Below are positions 21,693-31,740 of a stretch of 64,000 nt of DNA, piece after piece (positions within the stretch are counted from its first letter, which is position 1; each line of letters begins with the position of its first letter). The stretch spans positions 67,264 through 131,263 of the forward strand of contig JAKGDA010000031.1 of the NCBI GenBank assembly GCA_021596325.1, read 5' to 3'. Made by a program: the position numbers and the translations under genes. Origin of the DNA: Parafenestella ontariensis (Eukaryota > Ascomycota > Dothideomycetes > Pleosporales > Cucurbitariaceae). Under the pieces are notes generated by a model, which saw nothing but the letters and a program-made list of their open reading frames with translations, was not told the DNA's origin and ran no database searches.

Positions 21693-22158
21693 ATGCGTTT
21701 CTTCACCATCGCCGCTACCCTCGTCGCTGCCGTTGCTGCCCAGTACAGCGCGGATGAGACTTGTGACATTGTCTCTACTGTCACCGTGACTGAGTACGTC
21801 TCTCACGCAACCACCCTTCCAGTCACACATGATCACCCCTAACACACCCAACAGGACTCTCAAGCACACTCCTTCTGCCCCGGGTTCCTACGCTCCTACC
21901 GCCCCGGCTCCCTACCCCACCACCGGCTACTCCAGCGCCCCGGCACCTCTTCCCAGCGGCACTGGATACCCCCTTGTCCCTGAGGCATCCGAGTACTCTT
22001 CTGCCCCTGCTGGTACTGGCTACCCTGTCGGCACTGCTGCGCCCTCTGGCACTGGCGCGTCCAGCGCACCGTACCCTGAGTTCACCGGTGCCGCTAGCGG
22101 ACTGAAGGTTGGTGGTTTGATGATGGGTGCTGCTGGTGTTGCTGCTTTGTTCTTGTAG
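21693..22158 (+). CDS. Small secreted Ser/Pro/Gly-rich protein, probable GPI-anchored cell-wall protein
   Basis: Two exons (21693-21793, 21855-22158), 134 residues. The start MRFFTIAATLVAAVAAQYSA is a signal peptide with likely cleavage after AVAA or AAQ. The mature part is rich in Ser, Pro, Gly, Thr and Tyr with a loose SSAP...SGTGYP repeat, a likely O-mannosylation region. The C-terminus has a small-residue patch (FTGAASG) followed by a hydrophobic tail GLMMGAAGVAALFL, which is the layout of a GPI-attachment signal. The role is likely cell-wall structural. It has only two cysteines-class residues at most and does not resemble a known effector. Confidence 0.82.
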
Positions 22159-22604
22159 AGAGACTTGGTTGTGAGTCAGTATGAGTGAGGAGTGGATGAT
22201 GAGAGTGAGATGGGTTTAGGAGAGGTGGTGAGCAAGGGGAGTTGGCTGGCAGGCGGATGTGGTTGTATATACCCCTTCATACCTTCTATTGTAAATTCAC
22301 TTCTGTTTTGCTCCTGAGCTATGTCGATGCTATGATTACAATAAGAAATTTGTTCCCTTGTGGGTCCCGGGATCTTCTGTCTTACAAGAAAGGGTCATGC
22401 GGCACATTCTCCTAACAAGTCTGAACTTATCAAACATTCATTTGGCATCCAGTACAGGATTTACCTGAGTACATTATCGTATTATCTGTACACTATACAA
22501 AGTATCATAACAAGTTCATGGAAATCTACTTCTTAGAAGCTGTGGATAAATCAATACAGCGCAATCTTATCATGGACGTCGACTCATATCGCAAAACACG
22601 CTCC
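22159..22604. other. Convergent 3' regions
   Basis: 3' flanks of the small secreted protein and the hydrolase. Nothing else seen. Confidence 0.4.
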
Positions 22605-24198
22605 TTAGGAGTCCAACACAAGCCCTTCCTCAGGCGCCTTCCCAGTGACCAAGTACTCAATAATGATTTCCGATGTCTTCCCACCTAGCGGCAGACTCGT
22701 ATGTCCATCACCTTCCCTCAGCACCAACACCTTATTCTCAATCTCCTCCAACATATCCAGCGCCCACGGCAGTCCCGTACTCGGGTCCGCGGTACCCTGC
22801 GTTATCAGCACTGTCGCATTGGTCGTGACATCCAGCTTCTTTGGTGGATTCTTCACTTCCACGGGCCACCCGAGACACGCGTTCTGTAAAGTCCAGACTT
22901 GCGATGCGCCTCGTGTTAAGGGGGAATAGGTAGTTGCCAGGGCTTGTTTAGCGAGAAGAGAGGGTAGGGTGAGGGAGGTGGAATGTGACCAGTCAAGGCA
23001 TCCGATTCCGAGCAGGGAGATGGCGGTGGGGTCGGAGAAGGAAGTGGAGAGCGCGGAAGCGTCACCTTGGGTAGCGCTGTAGAGAGCGGAGGACAAACCT
23101 TGCCAGGATGCACCGAGACCCGTATCTGGACCAGCTAGGGTGAGAAAGTGTTGTGCGTTGAAGAGGATTTCCTCGGCGTTCACGTCAGTTTGACAATCGG
23201 TGCCGTTGCAGGATGGTGCGGGGATGGGCTTCTCCGTTGCGTTCTTGAGCAGTGACGCCCAGAGCGCTCCTACATCTTGGCCTTTGAGTGCTGAGGACTC
23301 GTTCTTGCCAGCCCAGTCAAAGAAGTGGGTTAGTGCGAGGGAGTAGGCTGATATTTCGGTAAGAAGATTTGCTACTTCGGACAGTGAATGCTGCAAGATC
23401 CCGTCAAGGGCGAAGGTACGAATGTTACCAGGAAACAGAGCTGCGTATTGTGCGCCGAGTTGCGAGCCGTATGACATGCCGACGAAGTTGATGGGCTCGT
23501 TGCCCAGAGCTACGCGTACGGCTTCGTGGTCTTTGGCGGCGCTTTCATATCTGTCAGCATTCTCCAATATATCACACGCTTGGGGAGTCGAGAACTTACC
23601 TGATGGTGTCAAGATGCTCAAACAGTGAGCCAGTTCTCTCCCGACACGACTCACCAAACCGCTTGTTTTTATCCACTAACTGCTCAAACTCTTCCTCATT
23701 CTGTGGAAACAAGCTCACCCTCTCCGCATATATACTCATATCACACTCAACCTGCTTGCTCAACCCGACACCTCTCGGATCCAATCCAATGATATCGAAA
23801 CTCGCCAGCAACACCTCAGCCTGAAGCGCGCCCATGGCAATTTGCGCGACCAGCTCCGTGGCGCTTCCACCAGGTCCACCAGGGTATACAAACAAAGAGC
23901 CGATTTTGGAAGTGGTGTTTGAAGGTGCAGCTGGAAGCTTGACAAGGCCGAGATCGAAGTGCTCGCCGTAGGGCTCATTCCAGTCTATGGGGACGGAAAA
24001 TGTGGCGCATTGAAGAGCCTCAGGCACACCGAGCTCCGGGGAGCAAGCACCCCATGAGATGGATGAAGCTACACTGTTTTCTGAGGGGAAGCAGTCTGAG
24101 TCGCGCGAGCTGAGCGTTGGGTAGGCGGATGTTGATGCGATTAGGGATGTTATCGCGGCTAATGATGAAAGGAGGGACGAGTCTATAAGATACCCCAT
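22605..24198 (-). CDS. Secreted alpha/beta hydrolase of the TAP (tripeptidyl aminopeptidase) family, S33-like
   Basis: Two exons (24198-23600, 23550-22605), 514 residues. A hydrophobic N-terminus (SLLSSLAAITSLIASTSAYP) is a signal peptide. The oxyanion motif YPGGPGGSATE and the acid-like DPRGVGLS are followed by the nucleophile elbow GMSYGSQLG with Ser226. The C-terminal TAP-like region holds GTADPSTGLP (Asp455) and GDGHTSLPLGG (His483), completing the triad. Several N-glycosylation sites are present. Related enzymes trim N-terminal residues from peptides or hydrolyse esters in the medium. A role in extracellular peptide use is likely, but the substrate cannot be read from sequence. Confidence 0.88.
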
Positions 24199-24825
24199 GA
24201 CTAATCTCTGCTATGAAGCGAGTTGGTTTTAATAAGAAAATATGACTTGAAAAAGAGATAGAGACGTTGATAATGAGATGAAATCCATCTGTGGCAGCCC
24301 ATCTCTTATGTATCTTCGCCATGCTTCCTTTCGAAGCCATCAAAGGTGTATCGTTGGACGCCGTACAAACTCAAGCCTCAAAAATCTACGCGGAAGTTCA
24401 TTTTTACAAACCCGTACCTCGCATAATTACCCAAACAGGCAATGTGCGATAGTACTCAAGGCACATTCAGCACGTGGTGAAGCTAGGCGCTGAGGCGCAG
24501 ATCTGTGCCATGCTAAATCGAGCGTTAGTGCTTACGAAAAATGGACCTGACCAAGCGTAGTATAAGCGTCGCGATATCGCCACAGATCATTGGCTTCAGG
24601 GAAACACTCGATGCCTTGTTCTTCTGCAGTGTGCATCGTCATTAGGCTCCATTCATCCTTTGGGCTATGAGCACACGAGTGAAATCTAAATCCGGGTGAA
24701 GCTTGAAGCTAGGGACCATCTAGAAAGCGATCGGAACTTGACGGTGGCGACGATGTTTGACGGACGCAACCAACAACACGGTACCGCTAAATTCTAGGTT
24801 GTTGGTTCTTAGAGTCAAGCAATCT
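24199..24825. other. Divergent promoter region
   Basis: 5' regions of the hydrolase and of the 24.8 kb hypothetical gene. No other feature seen. Confidence 0.4.
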
Positions 24826-25638
24826 ATGAACAGCTTCGACATGGCTTCACCATCGGCAAATGATGACAGAGGGGCGAGCTTCACGGAGGCTACCATTACA
24901 CTTCAGGAAGCAATACAAAGCTTCCAAGAAGATAATGACAACGACCGTTCAGGTTTTGTCCTCATGCCAACAGACGTTGTTCGTTTCCCTGTCCCTCCTC
25001 TTGTTTCGACTAACTGATTGTAGCAGGCTCTTGACGACAATAGTGCGCCGGTTGTCCTTGGCCTAGAATCTGCCGGCAACGAAGTCCAGAGTCAGCTAAG
25101 AGAAATGGAGATGCAGCTCAGATTATTAGAAAACCAGCTCCGATTACGCGGACTATGGCACCCGCCAGGACGACCCTCGAACATATTTACCCCACCCATC
25201 CTTGACTTACCCGACCTTGCCAATGCCATCAGCCTGCTCACCCACCTCATCACTGCTACAAACCCGTCTCGCCAACTTACACCCCATATCCTCTTCTCAG
25301 TCTACTCATGGACATGGGACCCAGCATGGCATGAGTTCTACACATACATTCCTGAAGAGCAGACGTACATCTACCTTTCAGAATGGAAGTTGAATGAAGC
25401 AAGAAGCGTGTGGGAGCATGTGAGCAAGGCGGGTGTGACCGTCATGCCAGATACGGAAGCGGAAATGCTGGGAGCCTGGGAGGACTGGATGTGGGATGCA
25501 GACCTGAAGGAGTGGCGCCTTGAGATCAAAGGACAACGAGCTGATGATAGGGCAAGTTACGTGTTCCCAAGCCGATGGCGGGTGCAAGATGACGGAGAGT
25601 GGGTATACGTTGGCAGGCTTGGGGACGTTGGGCAATGA
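24826..25638 (+). CDS. Hypothetical protein, Trp-rich
   Basis: Two exons (24826-24978, 25024-25638), 255 residues. The 45-bp intron has a GTTCGT donor, a CTAAC branch motif and ends TTGTAG, joining MPTDV to QALDDNSAPVVLG. A three-base shift of the acceptor (48 bp) would drop one Gln. The first part is disordered; a short amphipathic stretch (REMEMQLRLLENQLRLRGLW) may be coiled coil. The C-terminal half has repeated aromatic motifs (YSWTWDPAWHEFYTYIPEE, AWEDWMWDADLKEW). I do not recognise the family. The Met at 24841 is an alternative start. Confidence 0.6.
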
Positions 25639-26006
25639 GGGATGGTGCGAGTCACTTCACACAGCTTTGGGGTTTCCTGCGAAGCGGCATTGGTATCAGC
25701 ATCAGCTCTAGGGACGTTAGAACTTTGGATTATTTGAAAAAGCATAATCTATTAATCCTAGTGTGGAGACCTTAAGCGTGCAGGCTTCGCGATGATAATT
25801 CATCAAGAGAACTTGACATAGGTACCCTGACATCTTCTGGCACTACAAGAATACAGTCTCACAGGTGAAGTACCCTTATCACTATAATAGTGCAAACTTC
25901 GGGTTCGTAGTCTATTCCATCAATTAGTATATAAAAACAACCACTCAGTAACCAGCCCGAGGGTTCTAGAATCAGACCGCATTCTATATAAACCACTTTA
26001 GGGCAT
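25639..26006. other. Convergent 3' regions
   Basis: AT-richer 3' flanks. Nothing else seen. Confidence 0.35.
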
Positions 26007-26705
26007 CTAACGGCGACGAAAAAAACTACGCTTTGGCGGCATATCACTATCAAAGCTGAATTTACTAACAAGTGGAGGTTGAGCATAATCGCACTCATCA
26101 TGTATCATACTGTCCACACGATCCGGCCGAGTCGAGTAACGAGAAGTTTCGCGATACGATGTCGACGGCCGAATAGCTGCAGCATCAACGTCCAAGCGAT
26201 CGTGCGCACGCCACCGCGCGCCAGGCGTATAATCTGCCCTATACTGGTGAGCCTCATACTTTTCATCGTCCTTACGCGACCACTCACGATACTCATCAAG
26301 GTACTTTTGGGGAATAGGCTCCTCGTACTTACCGCCGTCCCGTCGACTTTCGGTCATGCGACGCTTTGTGTCCGCTTCATAACGCTTCATACGCCTGTAA
26401 CCATCATTAGTAAAATCGAAGTTTGACCCCAGTGCTTTCCGTGTTGCGTTCTTCACTTGCGAAATGCGCACGCGCTCATCCTGCGCGATATACGCGTCTT
26501 GGTATGCTGTGCGGGGACGTGAGTAGTTTGAACTTCCGCGATATGAGAAGTGAGCTTCTACACGGTCGCGGTTCTGGCGCTTTTGAAGGGTGCGAAACTC
26601 GTCGCCTGGTAGTCCAAGGGAGCCGTTGGACGAGGGACTGTAGGCGCTTGAATGGTGTCCGCGGCTTGACCAGGAGGAATAAGACGACATCTTTGGGGAT
26701 TCCAT
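26007..26705 (-). CDS. Hypothetical basic, disordered protein
   Basis: A single exon of 232 residues, ATG at 26705. The N-terminus is Ser/Gly/Tyr-rich. The centre is highly charged with many Arg, Lys, Asp, Glu and Tyr (YRRMKRYEADTKRRMTESRR, KYLDEYREWSRKDDEKYEA), probably helical. The C-terminus ends in a basic cluster PPKRSFFRRR. No domain recognised. It is the first of four consecutive minus-strand genes of similar size with similar low-complexity composition. Confidence 0.6.
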   Translation of the reverse strand: MESPKMSSYSSWSSRGHHSSAYSPSSNGSLGLPGDEFRTLQKRQNRDRVEAHFSYRGSSNYSRPRTAYQDAYIAQDERVRISQVKNATRKALGSNFDFTNDGYRRMKRYEADTKRRMTESRRDGGKYEEPIPQKYLDEYREWSRKDDEKYEAHQYRADYTPGARWRAHDRLDVDAAAIRPSTSYRETSRYSTRPDRVDSMIHDECDYAQPPLVSKFSFDSDMPPKRSFFRRR

Positions 26706-27125
26706 AAAAGTCTAGTTATGACTGGTAGTTAAGAATGGTAAAAAGAAGTTTTTGGAAGGTTCAATCACGCCAGGTGGTGGTGCTTGGGAACTCCTTGCCT
26801 CCTGGTGCTTGACCTAGGGTGCTCGATGAGCTGGGGTGGAGGTCTAGAACATTATCCTATCTTAAGTTGGGTATACGAATGTAGACAGTTGTGTGCGTAC
26901 TAGAATCTCCAACAGTACATGTTGTCTGTGCACAATGCAAAGATAGGCACAAGTTGGATTGCGAAATCATATTCATAATTGCGTACCAAAACAATGCTTC
27001 AGGAAAAAAAATGCGACAAGAGACACCAATGACTATGCAAGCCCAACCGAGAATCAAGACGTTATGAGAGCGAACATTGCATACGCTTCATGGCTAACGA
27101 GGATAAAAGATATCTCAACATCTCC
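26706..27125. other. Intergenic
   Basis: Promoter of the preceding minus-strand gene and 3' flank of the next. Nothing else seen. Confidence 0.35.
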
Positions 27126-27800
27126 TCACGAAAATGTCCTAAGCTGAATCTTCTTCCACACATTCCTCGCAAACTCTCGAAACGAAAATACCTTCGCCCC
27201 TACTTTCCTCTCCAGCCTCCTCCTCATAATCTTCAAGTCACCCTCTCTTTCCATTTTGACAGGTTTGGTAAACGACAACGCAGCAGGAGCAGGATAGTAA
27301 GGGAAGTCCCTTTCTCCAATGACTGGCAGTTCATCCTTAATAACTAGCGGCTCAATTTCAGTCTCTACCTGCTCGTTTGGCGGCGACACATTCCACTCTG
27401 CAAGATAAGCATCATCTTCAGCATAGAAATCAGTATCATCAGGCAGCCAGTCGCTGATCCGATGCGTCGTCAATAGCGGGCTGGGTCCCTCCACGGCAGT
27501 AAAACACGACCCCCATCGAGTATAGGATGAACGGAACGAAGACTCTGAGGGGCTGTGTAGAAATGTGCGTTGGTGAAGGGGGCTTGGGTAGGCTCCTTCT
27601 ATGATGGAATTACATGATGGGGTGTCGGAGGGTTGTCGCTCAAAGCGTGGCAGGACGGGTGAGTCCATGCGGAAAGAATCTTCTGATGGGCTATAGAGAA
27701 AGGTTTGTGGCTGCGTTGAACTTGGTGGTTTGGGGAACTTGTCGATGATATCGATTTGTGAGACGCTGGGAGCGAATGGGGAGTCGATACGGCCGGGCAT
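27126..27800 (-). CDS. Hypothetical protein with a repeated TFLxSPSExSFR motif
   Basis: A single exon of 224 residues, ATG at 27800. The N-terminal half is rich in Ser and Pro and contains the motif TFLYSPSEDSFR (near residue 33) and again TFLHSPSESSFR (near residue 79). The SPSE core suits proline-directed or acidic kinases. The middle is acidic (DWLPDDTDFYAEDDAYLAEW). The C-terminus is basic and likely helical (MRRRLERKVGAKVFSFREFA). I do not know the family. Confidence 0.58.
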   Translation of the reverse strand: MPGRIDSPFAPSVSQIDIIDKFPKPPSSTQPQTFLYSPSEDSFRMDSPVLPRFERQPSDTPSCNSIIEGAYPSPLHQRTFLHSPSESSFRSSYTRWGSCFTAVEGPSPLLTTHRISDWLPDDTDFYAEDDAYLAEWNVSPPNEQVETEIEPLVIKDELPVIGERDFPYYPAPAALSFTKPVKMEREGDLKIMRRRLERKVGAKVFSFREFARNVWKKIQLRTFS

Positions 27801-28212
27801 TGTGTTTGAAGATATGATAGGTTGGAGTCTCTAATTAAATGGTAAAATATTGTTTTGTATAAGGGATTTGAAGACTGCTCGGAATAGCGTTTGTTTCGTG
27901 CAGATGAATTGACAGAGAGTATATGAATGTATTACCAACAAGGGGTTTCAGAAGCTGCATTTTATGATCGAGCGCGCTTTGGAGTTCATGCAAGGTACAA
28001 CAAAGCAACAAAACAATGGGCATAACGACATTGTTTAAATGAACACACATAGGAGACAAAGTCAGGAATGACTGGGAATGCGACTTAACAATGTACAAAG
28101 AACACATACATATCATTAGATTAGAAAGTGCACACAAGCACAATATGTCTAAGCACAGCAGGCAAAACGCAAAGGAGCCGCCTCCAAGACTTTACTTTGA
28201 TGCCAACTGGAT
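27801..28212. other. Intergenic
   Basis: AT-rich spacer between two minus-strand genes. Nothing else seen. Confidence 0.35.
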
Positions 28213-28968
28213 TCACAAGGGCTGGTCAGTATACACTTCACCGCCCTGCCGACTTCCTACCGACGAAATCGACCCGGCCCTCGACCTCATCCCAGCTACG
28301 ACAACACTACTGCGCCGTTTGGCCGAATAGATTCCACGCTGAAGCCCCGACACAACACGAGTAAGAGCCGAGTCGGATTGAGAGTGATTAAGCTTTCGCT
28401 TCCACTCAGGATGTCCCGCGGAATCGTATGCGTACTGAGCGTACTTGATCGCGACTTGCCAGCCATCGGAGGGGATATCGCCGAGGGCAGCATCAGCTTC
28501 AGTGATGGCTCGGATTTCTGCGGATAGGGAGATAGGATTGGGCACATAATCCTCTTTGTAAAGAGGACTTTGCGCCATACGCCAGGTAGGTCCTTCTTTG
28601 AATGCGTGCTTATCGTTGAAGACGTGAGAGTTGCATGAGTCGTGGTAGCATTGCTCATGAAGAACAGCGTCGGGCTTAGGAGATGTATTTGGATCCCCAT
28701 TAGAAGGAGCAGCATCTGTAGGCTGCATGCTTCGCGGAACCTCCTGTGCGAGAGGATCTCGTTGCCCTGCGACATTCTCGAGGCTGTAGTCAGACTCAGA
28801 CTTGTCCACTGGAGCAGTCCCAGGCAGTGGCAGCAACGCCTTATTCGCATACCCGCCAGCCCGAAAAGCAGCATTCAGATCCCGCATGCCCCTGGACCGT
28901 TGACCGACCAAGCCAAACTTGGCTCTACGCTCCCAAAGCTGCTCTTGAGATGTCGGTGGAAGAGACAT
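28213..28968 (-). CDS. Hypothetical protein
   Basis: A single exon of 251 residues, using the first ATG at 28968 (MSLPPTSQEQLWERRAKFGL). The frame extends upstream without an ATG. There is a compact central part with two Cys/His pairs (HEQCYHDSCNSHVF) and an ordered region (IRAITEADAALGDIP, DGWQVAIKYAQYAYDS). The C-terminus is Ser/Arg-rich (RSSVVVAGMRSRAGSISSVG), a likely phosphorylated tail. No known family recognised. Confidence 0.6.
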   Translation of the reverse strand: MSLPPTSQEQLWERRAKFGLVGQRSRGMRDLNAAFRAGGYANKALLPLPGTAPVDKSESDYSLENVAGQRDPLAQEVPRSMQPTDAAPSNGDPNTSPKPDAVLHEQCYHDSCNSHVFNDKHAFKEGPTWRMAQSPLYKEDYVPNPISLSAEIRAITEADAALGDIPSDGWQVAIKYAQYAYDSAGHPEWKRKLNHSQSDSALTRVVSGLQRGIYSAKRRSSVVVAGMRSRAGSISSVGSRQGGEVYTDQPL

Positions 28969-29300
28969 GGTGGCATATGAGTAGATGAGGCTACCAGGTT
29001 GCGATCGTGGCAATTCCACTGGTTGAGATATTCGTCATGTCTTCGAGCGATGAGTTATGATTAGATGCAGGAGCGCGCGAGCATGCCAAGATACTGTAGT
29101 GTCCATGAACAATGTTGAGCGTGGTGACTGGGTTGTTGAGATGTGCTTTCACAATGTCGAGCGTAGCGCGATGATGATGTTGGGAGGGAAGGGGTGCAGC
29201 GTGCGCAAGGTATTGCAGGAGCGACATGTTATCCTGCAGTCAAGGCGTATCGTATTGTCTCGTCTTAATAACCCGAACTGCTGTTCAAACAACTGGACCT
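28969..29300. other. Intergenic
   Basis: Short spacer between two minus-strand genes; nothing recognised. Confidence 0.35.
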
Positions 29301-29894
29301 CTACTCACGAGCGAGCAGCATCCACATATCCTCAGTGACAGGGCGGTCTGCGCGGGCACTAGGATCCCTGAAGAGAGAACCACGCCAACTAACCATCGAA
29401 TTTGTCATAGAAAATGACTCCCTAGAGGCAGACACTACCAGCGCAACACGGCTCCGCCTTCCTAACGTATGTGTCGAATCATGATGTTCAAGCCCCCAGG
29501 CAGTGGCGGTAATGACTTCAACTTGCTTAGCTGGAGTAGGCCGATGCGAGGCTCGAGTGCCAAGTTGATTGCTGCTAGCACACTTCGAACTTGTTGCTGG
29601 TATATGATATGGTAGTGTAGGCCGTTCCTTAGGAGCAGACAAGACTGGATCTTCCAGTGGACTAGGCCGCAGGTTGGACAACCTGGTATCATGAACAACT
29701 ACTTGGTTAGAGCCCTGGGTGAGATGGCCCGATGCGGTGCGGCGGAGAACAGGTGGTGGGCGATCTGGGCGGATGGGATTACTCTTCAGGTCGAGGATGA
29801 TGGCTTGAACCTGCTTTGTGCCAACTGCATTGAACTTATCACTAGAAATCGGGTGGGGGAGGATCCGTCTGGCCTTTCGTATGGGATGAGACAT
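29301..29894 (-). CDS. Hypothetical protein
   Basis: The first ATG taken is 29894 (MSHPIRKARRILPHPISSDK), giving 197 residues; the frame is open to 29990. Composition is Pro/Arg/Ser-rich and mostly disordered, with short ordered-looking pieces (KQVQAIILDLKSNPIRPDRP, MVSWRGSLFRDPSARAD). I do not recognise it. It resembles its three minus-strand neighbours in size and composition only, not in alignable sequence. Confidence 0.45.
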   Translation of the reverse strand: MSHPIRKARRILPHPISSDKFNAVGTKQVQAIILDLKSNPIRPDRPPPVLRRTASGHLTQGSNQVVVHDTRLSNLRPSPLEDPVLSAPKERPTLPYHIPATSSKCASSNQLGTRASHRPTPAKQVEVITATAWGLEHHDSTHTLGRRSRVALVVSASRESFSMTNSMVSWRGSLFRDPSARADRPVTEDMWMLLARE

Positions 29895-30369
29895 TACTTG
29901 ATATTTCCAAACGGTCTTTTCGTTGTAGGTGTTAAGAAAGATATGAGCTATGATGATGGCTGTCAATTTGAGGCCTGATGTGAAGTGCACCTTATAACGA
30001 TCTATAATATTGGCAATGCCAGAAAGTGATCAATATCCACCGAGATGACAGACAGAAAGAAAAGACAATTCACAACTGTGGGAAAAATGCGGTAACGGCC
30101 GTTATGCAGGACAAGACTGACTGAGACATGGAAGCAAATTTCAGACAACGCACGAGATACCGTCTATTCCACGCTATGCAACAAGCAGTGTTAATGTTAA
30201 ACGAAAGCGTCGTGAAACAGCCCAAGCTCCGAAATGAACGCCAGCTGATATGTTACGGGCTGAGATGCTGACGCCCAACGAGAATATGCCGGAAAAATGG
30301 CGGCCCTCCAGATAGCTCGCAAGTCGCCAGTAGATTGTACAATGACTCCAAACTTTTGTTTCATTATTT
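29895..30369. other. Intergenic
   Basis: Promoter of the 29.3 kb gene and 3' flank of the Utp12-domain gene. Nothing else seen. Confidence 0.35.
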
Positions 30370-31740
30370 TCAACGCCGACCCTTCAAGCCAGCTCGAGCG
30401 GCCGTAGAACGTCTGGCCGGTTTCGACTCTTCCTCACTTTCCGATACACCCTCTCCATCATCTAGATCATCGCTCATCGGCTCGGACATGTCGTCGCCGA
30501 TATCGTCGTCCGTCTCTTCGGCCTCATCGTCAATGAGATCTTCAGAATCATCAGTTCCCTCCTCTGAGTCCTCGTCGACTTCCATTGTGGTCGGCATCTC
30601 GTCCACCGAGCTTTCATCCTCCTCATCGAGATCTTGTCGTGTTCGCTTCTGTGACCCGGGCGCCGCCTCATCAATTTCGTCGTCTCCTTCTACCGAGGAC
30701 TCATAGTCGTCTTCTCCTTCCACATAAATGACGGCCTCATCATCGTCATCGTTGGCGGCTCGTTTCTGGTTCCGTCTCCGTAGCTCCAGCTGAGCTTGTA
30801 GCATGTCTAGGCGCCCTTTGAGTGAAAGCAGGGGTTGCAGTCCACTGGCACGCTCCTTGAGGACCTTGTTCAGCGTCGTGAGTCGCTTGACTAGCTGTGG
30901 TTGACTAGCGAGATATCCACCGTGTGCCGCAAGAGACCACTGCACCCACACCATGAGCATGCCTGCCCGCCCAGGCTTCTTGTGCAGCCGCTCAGCAAGC
31001 TTTTGCAGCAGAGTCGCAACGAGTGGTGACGGCAAACGTTCGACGGTAGCGTAGATGGTATCGACATCGACGACACGCAAGCATGATTCGAGGAGCTCAG
31101 TATCGTTTGTCCGCAGGGCTTGGGTGAGCACAGTGCCTAGCGACGAGGCGTTCGGTGCAGAGAGCGGCCGGCTGTGTGCTGCAGTTGCTAATGCCCGCGA
31201 CTCGGCATTGGCACCAACGAACGCGGACTCGACGTCGACGATGCGCGATTCTTGTACCGGCTCTGGGTCTTGTGCGCGCAATCGATCCCCAAACGAGAGG
31301 TCTTCTGGCTCTGCAGGCCCATGCTGCTCCGCACCGTCCTCGTCGTCGATATGCCCATTCACAGCGGGTGCAGGCTTATCCTCCGGGTCTGCCTCTTCAT
31401 CCTCTGAGCCAGTGCCCGCGCTTTCCTCGTCGCTTTCCTCTTCAGCGCTGCTGATTTCAATGACTTGCTTGTCGGCATCCTCCATGTCGACGTCACCATG
31501 ACCCGCCTGGCCTCCACCTACGACGGCCGTGGCCTCATCAACGCGGTCTTTCCGCGCATTCTTGACGCCATTTATTTTTGCTGCTGGCTTCTGAGAGGTG
31601 CCGTTGACTAGCGCCTTGAGTCCGTTTTGGCGGGCAGGTGCGGGCGACTGGGTGAGCTTCGTCTTCTTCGCGGGTGGGGCGCTGTCGCGGTTCCTCGAAT
31701 TTTTGAGCTCGCGGGTGCGCGAGGCGACGGCGGCGGGCAT
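30370..31740 (-). CDS. Utp12-domain small-subunit processome protein (Utp5/WDR43-like C-terminal module)
   Basis: A single exon, 456 residues from ATG 31740 (MPAAVASRTRELKNSRNRDS). The N-terminus is basic with an NLS-like PPAKKTKL, then an acidic stretch (SSAEEESDEESAGTGSEDEE). The central Utp12 domain spans about residues 195-310: LLESCLRVVDVDTIYATVER, LPSPLVATLLQKLAERLHKK and MLMVWVQWSLAAHGGYLAS. The C-terminus is highly acidic and ends in a basic ARAGLKGRR. Utp12-domain proteins sit in the U3 snoRNP pre-ribosome at the 5' ETS in the nucleolus. WD40 repeats normally N-terminal to this domain in yeast and human are absent. A longer in-frame start at 31923 is unlikely. Confidence 0.8.
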   Translation of the reverse strand: MPAAVASRTRELKNSRNRDSAPPAKKTKLTQSPAPARQNGLKALVNGTSQKPAAKINGVKNARKDRVDEATAVVGGGQAGHGDVDMEDADKQVIEISSAEEESDEESAGTGSEDEEADPEDKPAPAVNGHIDDEDGAEQHGPAEPEDLSFGDRLRAQDPEPVQESRIVDVESAFVGANAESRALATAAHSRPLSAPNASSLGTVLTQALRTNDTELLESCLRVVDVDTIYATVERLPSPLVATLLQKLAERLHKKPGRAGMLMVWVQWSLAAHGGYLASQPQLVKRLTTLNKVLKERASGLQPLLSLKGRLDMLQAQLELRRRNQKRAANDDDDEAVIYVEGEDDYESSVEGDDEIDEAAPGSQKRTRQDLDEEDESSVDEMPTTMEVDEDSEEGTDDSEDLIDDEAEETDDDIGDDMSEPMSDDLDDGEGVSESEEESKPARRSTAARAGLKGRR

